Source of the DNA: Dysidea avara
Taxonomy: Eukaryota; Porifera; Demospongiae; Dictyoceratida; Dysideidae
Assembly (NCBI RefSeq): GCF_963678975.1
Contig: NC_089279.1
Location: 28,205,609-28,269,608, forward strand
Direction: 5' to 3'
DNA: 64,000 nucleotides
Part shown: positions 21,000 to 31,676 of the stretch, piece by piece
Numbering within the stretch: position 1 is the first letter of the stretch
Layout of the letters: every line of letters begins with the position of its first letter
Translations under genes and position numbers: made by a program
Notes under the pieces: model-generated
Seen by the model: the letters and a program-made list of their open reading frames with translations, nothing else
Told to the model about the DNA's origin: nothing
The model's database searches: none

Positions 21000-21535
21000 A
21001 GCACTAAGGCTGAGTCATGATGCGCTTATGGCAGGCCATCAAGAGGTGGATAGAACCTTAGAGAAATTGTGCAAAAATGCCTATTGGATCAACATGGCAC
21101 GGGATGTTGAACAATACTCCTAAGAAGCTGCACTACTTTTCAGCAGTCCGCCACCACGTGCTCCATTTCAGAATGTCCCAATTGGACAACCTTGGCAGAT
21201 GGTCACTGTGAACATATTGCAAGCTTCCCTTTCAATTATTTATGCTACAAGATTATTATACTAAGTGGGCTCACCGGGCTGATGCTGTCCCTTTACCTGA
21301 CCAAACAACAAATCACATCGTTAAAGCATTGATAAAGTTTTTCTGCACATATGTTCCACCACAGATAATTCATTATGATCAAGGGAACAATTTTGAGAGC
21401 ACTATTTTCACTCAGGTCCTGCAGGAATTTGGTGTTCATAAGTCCCACACCACCCCATACCATCCACAGGATGATGGAATGTTTGAGCATTTCAATAGGA
21501 CATTGCTGCAAATACTTAGAGTACAAGTACACCAG
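21000..21535 (+). pseudogene. Integrase fragment of the LTR element
   Basis: A zinc-finger-like segment (LSHDALMAGHQEVDRTLEKL, about 21005-21065) and a core-like open segment from 21242 contain IIHYDQGNNFES and TTPYHPQDDGMFEHFNRTL. The position usually held as ER/ERFNRTL reads EHFNRTL. The ORF then leaves the family at about 21536, where an unrelated repeat is inserted. Confidence 0.75.
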
Positions 21536-22262
21536 CTTGTTTCAGTACTTTTTATTGATGTGCTCCCTACTCTAGTTGAAAATTCCAAATTTTTCTGTGT
21601 ACTTGTTTGTTAACTTTTTTGTAAATAATTATTATGACTGGTGAACTCACACATACCGAATCTGAAATGGCACCGCATGCCCCAGCTATATCAATCATCG
21701 TCTGAAAAGTGAAGTATCCATTACGCTTCATTGTCGGCTATGTTCAACCCATTACACTGCAGTACAAATCAAAAATGTTTGAAAAGCACCTCTGCAATCA
21801 AAATAGCCACTATGAAAAATACAGGCGATTTCCATTACAAAGGGAAGCCATCACGTGCTACTGCCAAATCGACACTTTTTGCTGTCAGCAAAGATGAATG
21901 GGACACAAAGGAAGACACTCCATGAAGAATGTATTGCACATACTCGGTAAGCCAAAAGGCACCTCTCAGGCCGAAGCAATGTCAAACAGTGAAAAATCAA
22001 GCCCGTAGCCTAATCAAGTTACGCTTGTCTGAAGGCATCAGTCAGTCAGGCAGTCAGTTAGTCAGCAGAAAATTTTGTTAAATAAATTATTTTTAAAATT
22101 CCATAGTAACTTGTTGAAAGTGTTTCGGGTCAATCTGAAAGCTTGTTTGGGCCTAGTTTTACCTGTTGTAGGGGAAAATTGAGTGTGGTTTTTGGGTGAA
22201 GTTATTTCATGGACCACGCCTACTCCTTTGTGATCCCTACTATACAGTATTATCGTACTGTA
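21536..22262 (+). mobile_element. Unclassified repeat inserted in the LTR element
   Basis: Starts GCTTGTTTCAGTACTTTTTA, shared with 28681-28774, and ends with the block shared with 1-165. It separates the integrase core fragment from the C-terminal pol region. It contains a GTCA-rich microsatellite at about 22040-22072. No terminal repeats found. Confidence 0.6.
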
Positions 22263-22599
22263 TGATGTTACTTCACAAAGTGACTGGGAAACTTACTTAC
22301 CCCAAGTCCTATATGTCTACCAGACTGCATGTTACAGCAGCACAGTTTCTCCATTGTATGGTAAGGATCCACCATCATTGCAAGGGGCCACCAAGCTTGG
22401 CTATGACTCTCTATCTTACTGCTATAATCCAGGCTAGATTTGCTGAATGACAGGATTTTGTTCATTCTAATATAGCACAGGCAGCCACTGCTTGTATGAC
22501 CAGCACACAAGTTCATCTTCGTTGAGCCTGTATGGCTATCTGTACCAACAGCTGGCAAGTTGGAGCCCTGATGGGAGGGGGGACGGGTTGTCAAGCTAA

Positions 22600-22870
22600 T
22601 ATAAAGTGCAGTTAATGTAGAGGTTTGTGATGACAAAAGAACTAAGGTTATACACACTAATAGACTACAACATCGTCATATTCCAGGCACAAAGGACACT
22701 GCCACTCAGGCCGAGCAAGTTGATGATGCTAATGATAGTGCAAAGGATGACTGGTCCCCACCAAAAATTGAACATTTAGTTTTACCACCAGCTGAAGTTT
22801 CCCAGGAGTCAGTGCAACGCTACCCTCAAAGACATCACAAACCACCAGAGAGATCACTGCTTGAAGTTTC
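22600..22870 (+). pseudogene. C-terminal pol fragment of the LTR element
   Basis: Reads KVIHTNRLQHRH near 22640-22680 and RYPQRHHKPPERS near 22820-22855. The HxNRL and RYP.R...PP patterns are typical of the region after the integrase core of Ty3/gypsy polyproteins. A small MITE interrupts it at 22855. Confidence 0.65.
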
Positions 22871-23100
22871 TTAGTTTACTAGAGAGGTATATCTCCAGTA
22901 TATGGAACAGTTAATTGTTTGGAATTTTAGTAGCTTTTCAGTAAACCTGCATTCACTGATGTTTACTGAAAGTTTAAAACTTAGTAAAACAATTATGTTC
23001 CATATACTAAAAGTTACTGACATTTTACTATCAGTATAACTGGGTACAACTACAGTAAAACAGCTTAACAAATTAGTAAACTAAGAACCTTCAAGCAGTG
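22855..23100. mobile_element. CACTG-ended MITE in the pol C-terminus
   Basis: Ends CACTGCTTGAAG and CTTCAAGCAGTG are exact complements, with TTAGTTTACTA/TAGTAAACTAA just inside. GAT occurs on both flanks, compatible with a 3 bp duplication. A CACT end plus a 3 bp duplication suggests a CACTA (EnSpm) derivative. 246 bp, non-coding. Confidence 0.7.
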
Positions 23101-23340
23101 GATACCACCCATGACACGTTTGCTTGTGGACAAGCTTCATCTGGGCTGTGGACAAGCTTCATCTGGGAGGGACAAGTGTAACATTGTATATTACACATTC
23201 TTAGACTAATGCGTTATACAGTTTTGTAAACATAAATACATACTAATATAGTGTATCACATGATTACAAGTGTATGTTATTTGGCGTGAACACATGTGTG
23301 AATGGTGAATGATAAGTTGTTCTAAGTTATTAGCACCTAT

Positions 23341-24619
23341 GGAGTACTATGTGCTGAATTTATATACCCCATAATTATTTAGAAGTAACGTATTGTAGCT
23401 ACTGAAGGCTTTTATTTTAGTATTGGATTTTAGTACTGAAGTACCTGACAGGCCATCTGCGAGCATTGTTTACAAAACACCTTATACGTATGTATCGGCT
23501 TTTATAAATGTGAGATGTTTATGCTTTCATGCTGAATACTTTGTGGAGCAAAGTTTCAAGTCTTTAACATTTCTTTAAAGAGAGTGCTAATGTGTCAGGG
23601 GCATATCCAGGGTTTGAAGAGAGGGGGCTGTTCAGCCTGTTCTATTATAATCTCAATCTTGTATGTAGCATTTCTTTGGTTTGAGGTTGGAGAATGGTAG
23701 GGGAGAGGTTGTTGGAGGCAACATACACCCTGTGACCACCTCTGGAGCTGTCACTGAATTGCCTTGATTCAAGTTGATTGAACATCATTAGACTAATGTT
23801 AATTTTATCCATGCACTGAAACCACATAACAACAGTAAGGCTTCTATATAACTTTGCAAAGTATATACACAAATGTCTCTGCCAATCCCTTCATTTTCAG
23901 CCAATTCAGAGCTGTGTGGCTAATGAATAATATTCCTAACTTGTATGTCACACCTGGGTGTACTTTATTTTATGCAACCTCTAGCTGTTACGTAAATGTT
24001 ATGATAGTAGTAGTGATGTTGGACAATTTTATTTTCTGCTGAGTACATCAATGAAGCTACTTGATAGTAAGTGAACAATTTGAATGTGTATTGATCCTTG
24101 TGTACATGTGCTCATGCACATTTTGTTGTAGAAATTTGTCAAGTCTCTAGCTAGTTTTTCTCACATGAATTTGGCAGGGCTAACCCACAGACATTCTGTT
24201 CAAGAGGGTTTTACAATGTTAGTTGTATAAAACTAATGGAACAAAGTTGCTTTTGTAAGAATACTCATTTATAAGATACATGTATTTCTCATTAACGTAG
24301 TTACTATTTCAGTCTGAATTTTTCCTTATAAAGTCTCAAATTGCAATGTGTCTTTGTGTGCTAATAATTTATCAAAGCTATCATTTTATCACTTGCCATT
24401 AGATGATGAAAACATGTTAAAGCAATGGCTTATCAAAATTAGGGGGGAATGCACTCCATTCACAACACTCATGTTTGTAAAAAAATGTAGAAAACCTTGA
24501 AGAACAGAATAAAAATCTGCCACCGACTGCCAACAAAGATAGAAGACTTCCAGTATACCTTCCCTAATGTAACATGATGAACCTCAGATCTAGAATGATG
24601 ATGACAAGAAAGTCTGTAG

Positions 24620-24620
<1 letters not shown>
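23341..24620. other. No gene recognised
   Basis: A lone CAGGGGCATATCCAGGG at 23598 resembles one end of the CAGGGGCG-type MITEs, without a partner. Otherwise AT-rich with no splice-bounded ORF. Confidence 0.4.
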
Positions 24621-25215
<595 letters not shown>

Positions 25216-25219
25216 ATAA

Positions 25220-25385
25220 CAGATCATAGAAATAGAAAGTAGTGAAACAAGGGAGATTGCCTACACCTGCAGATATTTTCATTTAATCCTTATACTTTTC
25301 AGTCTATAGCCATGACTGAATTAGGGATTAAATGTCCACTACAGTGCAAGCGACCCCCTTGTTTCATCTCTATGGTCTCTAATCA
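25220..25385. repeat. Imperfect inverted repeat, possible MITE
   Basis: GAAACAAGGGAGATTGCCTA near 25246 is echoed in complement by CAAGCGACCCCCTTGTTTC near 25348. The inner arms CATTTAATCC and GGATTAAATG also pair. Ends and target duplication are not clear. Confidence 0.4.
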
Positions 25386-27040
25386 AACTTAAAATTCCAA
25401 ATTTTCCTTGTATTTGCTAAAAATAATAATAATTACCACACATACATGCATATAAAACATTGATTTACACTTTATATCAAGATATTCTAATACAACAGTC
25501 ACTCAAAATACAAGTCAGAATACTATCTCAATAATTTTGAGTATATAATAGGCTTGATATTCCAGCAATGCTTAAAAGCACAACAGGCTCTTTTGAAGGC
25601 AAAATGTTATTGGCTCAAATCTAGAAAACTTTTAAGAATAGTGCAGTCATGCAGCAATGCAGCACTTTATAAAAGCAGTTGCATTCAGAATAGATATTCA
25701 AGAAGAATTATTGAACTGATGATCAAACACAATTGGTATGGCAAGATTATTGGCACAATAATGAGATAACAGTGCACAGGTCAAGAAGAATAGGTTTAAT
25801 TTGATCTTATAGAACAGTTTTAATGATGTTAGAGTTGTTGACTGTTCTATTAGAGTATTTAGATTTTTAGTTAGTCAAGTATAATTTTGAACCCCTCTTG
25901 TTAATTCGTAGAAGAAATTAGTCATTCCCTTTGCTCTTTCCATCTTTTCATTGTCCATGAATACATCATATGCAATTACACATGTACTGCAGTTTCTAGC
26001 ACTGTAGCTTCCTAGCTTGCACATGCAAAATTATAGGAGTGCCTCAACATCCTCTAAATCCGCCCTTGCACAACGAGTGAATCTGAAAGGCCCTTTACCC
26101 AATTTAACACTAGTAACAAAATGGTGGGACACCCATTATAGCATGCATACATACCGTATACATTCTTTGACATCAACAACTTCAGTAGCAACTATATAGA
26201 ATGAAGAAAATGAATGTGAAAAACAACTCTGACTACACCGGAATTTTCTGAATAATTTACAGTTAACCTTCAACAGATTAAGTAAGTGAATCTACAATTT
26301 TCGACACAGCATGTTATACACAATCTTGCTCTACAAACTGCATAGGTTATTGCATGACCCTTTAAAATTGTGTGACGCATACTTTGTTTTAGTACACAAG
26401 GTTTCAAATGTATTCTTTTATGGAACCAGCTGTTGAAGTTATATCAGTTGCAACTTGTCCAGAATGCTACTATGGATATTTCTAGCCTGTACCATGAAAG
26501 AATATTAGTCACACGTGTATAATAATTCATATTCGTACAGTAGGAAAGTATAAACTATGTACAACCCTGGAATGACATTTGGAACCAAATAGGTTAACCA
26601 CTGTTACCAAGTACCACTAAAATACATGCAGCTATTTTTGACATTCAAGACTGAGAAATTAAATCTACAAGTACACATGTCATTTGACTAATATTTTTTC
26701 AAGTTTAATGCAAACCGCTAAGGGAATTTACAATTGGTATGAAATGCGCTGTGTGCACTTGGCTACATAATTATTTTATGCATGTGTGTTTTTACAGATG
26801 GTTTAACCGGTATAACTAACAAGGCTGCTGTACACGTGACAATTTTCATAACAGAGATGAAAGCTGGCTTATTCACTAGTTGTTCACACTAAAAGTGCTA
26901 TAATGATAAATGAGCAGCTAATATTGCAAAAAATTCAACAAGTAGCTACATAATTTAATCCAAGTAATCTCCAGCACTTTCTATTTAATGCACAGAATCA
27001 CATACCAAATTTTTACAATTCTAGGTGGGAATGAGAAATC
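25386..27040. other. Unique-looking AT-rich stretch
   Basis: One module unit at 25839-25860 (GACTGTTCTATTAGAGTATT). The sequence around it (GTTGACTGTTCTATTAGAGTATTTAG.TTTT then CCATCTTT..TTGTCCATG) resembles 1395-1520, so the two loci share a larger diverged repeat. No exon supported. Confidence 0.4.
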
Positions 27041-27049
27041 TCTAGCTAC

Positions 27050-27401
27050 CAGGGGCGGAGGAAGTAGTTGATATGAGGGGGGGCTGGGCTGACCCAGACT
27101 TAATCTCTGGTTTGGTATGGTGAGACCCAAAAAAAAAAAAAGGTCGCAACCAGCTAACAATAGCTACCCACCTCATCAGCTACGCATTCATAGCTGATAC
27201 ACTACATAAAAATCCTTACATAGCTCGCTACACACTGCTCTAATACTGTGACTGCTTTATTAGAGTGACTGCTCTATTAGAGTATCTCGATCTTTATCGC
27301 GGTTTTCAGCCCCACTCCAAGAAGGATAACTTCGACGTGGTATCATTCTGAGGGGGGGCTTTAGCCCCCTAGCCCCCCCCCCCCCCTTTCCGCCGCCTAT
27401 G
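27050..27401 (-). mobile_element. hAT-like MITE family 1, copy B (inverted)
   Basis: Inverted relative to copies at 11942 and 62654. CTAGCTAC at 27042-27049 and 27402-27409 is an exact 8 bp duplication. Contains two module units (27249-27293). The G-run at the end is shorter than in copy A. Confidence 0.92.
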
Positions 27402-27409
27402 CTAGCTAC

Positions 27410-27670
27410 TGTGCGTTTCCATTATGGCATTGAGCACAGTAGGGATTATACCACGTCTTATTGCTTTACTGTGATTTAATACGTATCATGCACTGAGAAA
27501 AACCATCATATTATCGATGAAAACAGCATAAGTAAAATTACATTAAGGGAATTCTTGGACACACACTACCACAGATAAGGCAGTGCTACCCCACAAGTGG
27601 GTGTGGCAAAGAAAGAAAGAAAGAAAGAAGAAAAAAATGTTACAAAAAATTATATAGTTGTTGATATAAA
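27410..27670. repeat. Flank with AAAG microsatellite
   Basis: AAAGAAAGAAAGAAAGAAAG at about 27608-27630 lies just beyond the 3' end of the retrotransposon fragment on the - strand, where it reads as a TTTC-rich tail. Confidence 0.6.
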
Positions 27671-27674
27671 TGTT

Positions 27675-28675
27675 TAAGTATCCTCTGACCATTCTGGGCA
27701 GTTCCTTGCTAAGAATATTCTCCTTGAAGAGGAGATGGAAATAGCAGCAACCAATTCAAGAATTTTCCTACAATTTGAGTTAGAGGAGTTCTCTTCACCC
27801 TGAATGTAGTTAACACAGTTTTTAAGGGATGTTAGTGATGGTGGCGTAAAACACTCAATTCTAATGTATCATAATAACAAGTCAGCTCCTATATGCTCAA
27901 ACTCAGACATAATCCCTTGGTACTCCATTTTTCCCTGCTTGCGATCTCTGGCAGCCTGTAGATGATGAGTTGAGTCCAAGGGCAAGTGAGCTCTAACATG
28001 GCGATTGAGTTTTTTCCCTTGTTGTAAATCACTATGTCTGGACGATAGAGTAATGAGCAGAGAAGGAGGCTGGAGACAGTCACTTGCCCGCACTCCGGGT
28101 AAATCAGCATATAGCAAGATCACACCTGATTCAGCAAAGAACTTCAACAGTTCAGTGGCTAAACAATGCAGGACCTTATCATGACGGTAAGTAAAATGGC
28201 CTTATGACAAAGCTATGGAACAGCCACCCAAAACATGAGCTGTTGTAGGCTGGGAATACCCACACAATGTACACTTTGACCCACACTGAATATACCAACG
28301 TTTTAAATTGACTGATGTAGGCAAAGTGTCAGAAGAATAAAAGAAAGGGGTTACATCCAAGCAACAGTCTATTCCAGCTTGATTCAAGCGTGATCGAGTT
28401 TTTCAACTTCGACTGAACAGATAGTGTACCTATAGCTAGGTGCATCATATGCTCATGAGCTACTTCTTTGACTACAAGTACAGATGACTAGCCATTGGAA
28501 GTGAATTCAGTTGGGATTGGGCTTTTGACAAGATTGAGTAATCAGAATCATTAATCTGTAGGTAGGATAGGTAGGAATCTCCTAAATGCAGTTGCAATCC
28601 CAGTTCTTGGAGTTGAGTATCAGAAGTGGCAATTATACAGGATAAAAGGCTCAATTTTGCTTATCTAGACACTTA
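27675..28675 (-). pseudogene. RLE-type non-LTR retrotransposon, C-terminal fragment
   Basis: On the - strand the order is a helical segment (28654-28472), a zinc-knuckle-like segment (CTLCGYSQPTTAHVLGGC), then YRHDKVL, then after a frame break RPDIVIYNKGKNSIAMLEL, then a terminal helix ending near 27680. RPD...ELTCP fits the PD-(D/E)XK restriction-like endonuclease that follows the RT in R2/NeSL-like elements. It is the same family as the ORF broken at 47041-55392. Frameshifts and stops show it is dead. 5' truncated near 28675. Confidence 0.75.
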
Positions 28676-28680
28676 GGGTC

Positions 28681-28774
28681 CAACTTGTTTCAGTACTTTT
28701 TATTGATGTGCTATGGTCCCTACTCTAGTGGATAATTCCAATTTTTTGTGTACTGGTGAGTATTGTAGAATACA
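28681..28774 (+). repeat. Fragment of the 21536-22262 repeat
   Basis: Shares CTTGTTTCAGTACTTTTTAT and the following TGATGTGCT...CCCTACTCTAGT with 21536-21600, then diverges at the hAT-like element starting 28783. Confidence 0.6.
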
Positions 28775-28782
28775 GTATATAC

Positions 28783-29253
28783 CAACGTTGAAACCGGGTC
28801 ACTACTGCTGACCCGGATGACCCACTGACCCGGATTTGACACGGATGTGACCCGCATTAATTAAAGCCGAGACGTGTTTCGGCTAGTCTCGAGCGAGCGA
28901 ACGAGTCTACATTTTGAGCGTTCGATTCGTGTTGAGTAAATATTGCAACTTCAGCCTAGCTGTAGGTTGAAGACCAAAAAAAAAAAGGTCTTCACCTACT
29001 GACAATAGCTACCCCTCACCATAGATACCCTCAGATTCGTGCTATATACTGCACTTACTAGCAAATGGGCGTGGCTGAGCGTATGTTGGTAATGCGATAA
29101 GTGGGCGTGGCTCACGAAAGAGCTACGCGATAGCGTTTATAAGTTTCCACGTCAAACGAACAATTTCGTTTCTCACGTGATCCAATCCGGGTCAGATCCG
29201 GATAAATTGTAAACCGGGTCAGACCCGGATGACCCGACCCGGTTTCAACGCTG
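28783..29253. mobile_element. hAT-like MITE, TIR CARCGTTGAAACCGGG
   Basis: Left CAACGTTGAAACCGGGTCA; the right end is the complement of CAGCGTTGAAACCGGG. GTATATAC occurs exactly at 28775-28782 and 29254-29261 (8 bp). The subterminal regions carry repeated GACCCGGAT blocks. Internally there is a hairpin GAAGACC-A(11)-GGTCTTC (about 28969-28995). A diverged fragment with GGATGACCC and TGACCTGACCC lies at 39437-39500. Confidence 0.9.
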
Positions 29254-29261
29254 GTATATAC

Positions 29262-29870
29262 AAGCACCATGCACAATCACGCTATTAGCGCGAGGCCCGA
29301 AGCATTGCCTTACGCGTAATGTGACATCATGCTAGAATAGCGTGACTTAAGTTTCGTGGTAAGACTATGGTTTCTCATATAAGGTTTCTTCACATCCTGT
29401 TTACTGTAACCAATTGAAAACTATGCAGAATCATGTCTCAGTCACATGGAAACAAAGCCTGATATAAGTACCTATGCTGAGTCACTATTAATTTTGTACA
29501 TTCATAACAATACTAATTGTTATTATTATTATTACTGTGTACAGAAACTTATACACAAAATTATAGGCACACAGATAACTACATCATGCATGATTAGCTA
29601 GAGATATACAGTATAATAATGTACAACATGATTGTAGTTATGTAACAATGATGAAACATGCATGTGAGTAGCTAGCTACATATTGTACTACAAAAACAAT
29701 TGAGTAGCTAATACAAAAATAATAATAAACCACTCACTAACATCGCTCAATCTAATGCATGCACATTCACATAGCTACAGCCCATTATAGTTCCTATACG
29801 CGAGCCCTATAGTATTAAATGGCACTCCCCGGGCATTCGTAAGATGCTCAAAGTGTAGCTAATGTAGACA
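29262..29870. other. Presumed intron or 3' flank of the - strand gene
   Basis: AT-rich with ATT microsatellite near 29518-29535. No exon beyond 29877 could be supported. Confidence 0.35.
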
Positions 29871-29876
29871 ACTTAC

Positions 29877-30375
29877 CTTCTTGTTATTGTTCACATGCAA
29901 CGACACATTGTGCAACCTATAGCCTATAAGCCTAATGTATGCCGGTGTTTCACTTACCGTTTTTATTCATTGCAACGTTAAAGCAATGAGAGTGCCGTTC
30001 AGGTTGGCACGTGTTTACGTCAAATTCATGGCACTGGTTGCTGCCTCTGCAAGCATGGCTTGCTTCTGATCGTATGTTTCTTCTAAACAAACTCTTGCAA
30101 ACTTCGGGAGAGGCGGCATCATAGCAAACGCTGCAAATTTGCTGATGTAGTGAAGTAAACGCAGCAGATTTCGGAGGTGATCGATAGTTCTGGATGAAAT
30201 CGGACCAAGATGACAGTGACAAATTGGTGTTAACACCACTTTCATATTCACGAGTGAAGTCATGCCGACTGCATCTAAGGTCATCATAGACGATAGAAGA
30301 GGTGTTATAGTCCAAAGTTCTGTCATGCCACTCCGGAGACCACTGGTACCTATGTCTCTTGCCATTCGTGAACAT
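29877..30375 (-). CDS. Unrecognised cysteine-rich protein gene, first two exons
   Basis: The first ATG in the open frame is at 30375 (the frame is open further upstream but without ATG). Exon 1 runs to 29958, where AAAACG is followed by a strong donor GTAAGTG. Exon 2 is 29916-29877 (acceptor GGCTATAG, donor GTAAGTTG). In the joined frame a stop follows within exon 2, giving a protein of about 150 residues whose tail reads GCTMCRCM. About ten cysteines are concentrated in the second half (CSVCYDA, EVCKSLF, HACRGSNQCHEF, TCQPERHSHC). No signal peptide and no family recognised. An intron after the stop would be unusual, so either the frame or exon 2 may be wrong. The region is richer in CpG than its surroundings, as for a host promoter and first exon. 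Confidence 0.45.
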
Positions 30376-30439
30376 CTGTCGACTGATGAATGTCGATGTG
30401 ACTCTAATCAATATTCACCAACCTCGCTTTTATACGATG

Positions 30440-30628
30440 TCGATGCGTCTGAAATTACTGGCGAGTCCGGCTTCCTGGAGCCGCCCACCCCTTCGGCAAA
30501 AAAGTTGCAGTAAAGCGAAGGGGCGGGCGGCAGACATCTGGGCGGTCATGCGCCGAATTAAAAAGTTTATAGGAGTGTCTATATCCACCGGTATACCGGT
30601 GTCAATAATAACCACCCACTAGCTATGC
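30440..30628 (-). promoter_or_regulatory. CpG-rich upstream region of the - strand gene
   Basis: GC-rich relative to the window, with GGGGCGGGCGG at about 30520-30530 (GC-box-like) and ACCGGTATACCGGT, a perfect 14 bp palindrome, at about 30588-30601. No TATA box at a fitting distance was identified. Confidence 0.35.
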
Positions 30629-30740
30629 CCCAAGCATTCGACTTTAGGGCACGCGTCTAGTAGTTCTCCGAGCATTCGACTTTAGGGGAAGCGTCTAGTA
30701 GTTGCCCCGAGCATTCGACTTTAGAGGATGCGAAAAGTAG
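30629..30740 (+). repeat. Three tandem ~41 bp repeats
   Basis: GAGCATTCGACTTTAGGG is repeated three times with the follow-on GCGTCTAGTAGTT in the first two units. The third unit is diverged. It immediately precedes the telomere-like tract. Confidence 0.85.
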
Positions 30741-30745
30741 TGTTA

Positions 30746-30769
30746 ACATTAGGTTAGGGTTAGGGTTAG
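30746..30769 (+). repeat. Interstitial telomere-type repeat (TTAGGG)n
   Basis: TTAGG(G) repeated about four times in a row (TTAGGTTAGGGTTAGGGTTAGGG pattern), the metazoan telomere unit. Short and flanked by unique sequence. Confidence 0.85.
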
Positions 30770-30865
30770 GGTCGGGTTCAGCTTTGGTTCCTTGTTCTTT
30801 AATAATATAGTACACCCTTGTAGTTTGCTACTATAGTTCCATTTATAACGTAGAAAACAAAGAAA

Positions 30866-31540
30866 GGCAGCAGTGGCTCAGTGGTAGGCCCCGTGACTGA
30901 CAGTGTTGTGCAAGTTACTTTGTAAAAGTAACTAGTTACTTTGTAAAAGTAACTAGTTACTTATTACATATTACTTGCAACAGAACTATTTAGTTACAGT
31001 TACATATTACCCATAAAATAAAGTAACTGTAATAATATTACATATTATATTACTTTGTGTCCACAGCCTTAAGCTGTCACGTGTGAAACTACCACCTTAT
31101 CACGTGACATGATTGCGTTGTTGGACAATGTGCAAATCTTGGTTATAAGTAAGAAGCTAGTGAATAAGCTTCATTCAGTATGCCTCGTTACTTCGTTGTG
31201 GTTAGGCGTTACTCAGACGATTACTAACGAGATTAGTAACTTCGTTACTTTTAGTAATAATATTACGTCATATTAGACTCGTTACAGTAATTATATTACT
31301 TAGGTAGCGCGTTACGTTTGTAAGTAAAGTATCTTGCGTTATATTACCTGTTTTCATAGCGTATTTCGTTATATTACTTTGTTACCACAAAAGTAATAAT
31401 ATTACGTAACGCGTTACATAAGTAACGCGTTACTCCCAACACTGGTGAATGAAATACGGAGAGTCTGGGGTTGGGGATCCGCTTTAACCTAACTTTTTTT
31501 TTCGTTTTACAGTACCTTTTTTGTTTAAGTTTTTTTTTTT
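30866..31540 (+). repeat. tRNA-derived SINE-like unit split by a hAT-like element
   Basis: The left part contains GTGGCTCAGTGGTAGG, a near-consensus Pol III A box (TGGCTCAGTGG). The right part, after the insertion, has TCTGGGGTTGGGGATCC, a weak B box, followed by T runs. The two halves become contiguous if 30901-31452 is removed. Function as a tRNA is unlikely. Confidence 0.4.
30901..31444. mobile_element. hAT-like MITE, TIR CAGTGTTG, rich in GTAACGCGTTAC
   Basis: Ends CAGTGTTGTGCAAGTTAC and GTTACTCCCAACACTG. The flanks GTGACTGA (30893-30900) and GTGAATGA (31445-31452) agree at seven of eight positions. The interior is packed with TAACNNGTTA palindromes (AAAGTAACTAGTTACTT twice near 30925-30965; GTAACGCGTTAC near 31400). 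Confidence 0.8.
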
Positions 31541-31676
31541 TTAGTTCACCGGTGGCAATAGCCATGCATTCGGTGGCTGTTAGTGCCACCTGCGTACCGG
31601 TGTTCATAGAACTAGCCAAAGTTTATTGCATTGAATGGTTAACACATTCAGAGTGTGGTTGATCAAGAATCAAGGT

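Larger units (their letters stand above)
18028..23340 (+). mobile_element. Decayed Ty3/gypsy-type LTR retrotransposon
   Basis: Candidate LTRs: 18028 to about 18150 and 23177 to about 23330, both starting TGTAACATTGTA and sharing TTACACATT, TTTTGTAAACA/TTCTGTAAACA and GAATGATAAGTTG. A purine-rich tract (GGGAGGGACAAG) lies immediately before the 3' LTR, as expected for a polypurine tract. Between them run gag-, protease-, RT-, RNase H- and integrase-like fragments in the normal Ty3/gypsy order. LTR 3' ends and primer binding site could not be fixed. The LTRs differ by indels and many substitutions, so the copy is old. Confidence 0.75.
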
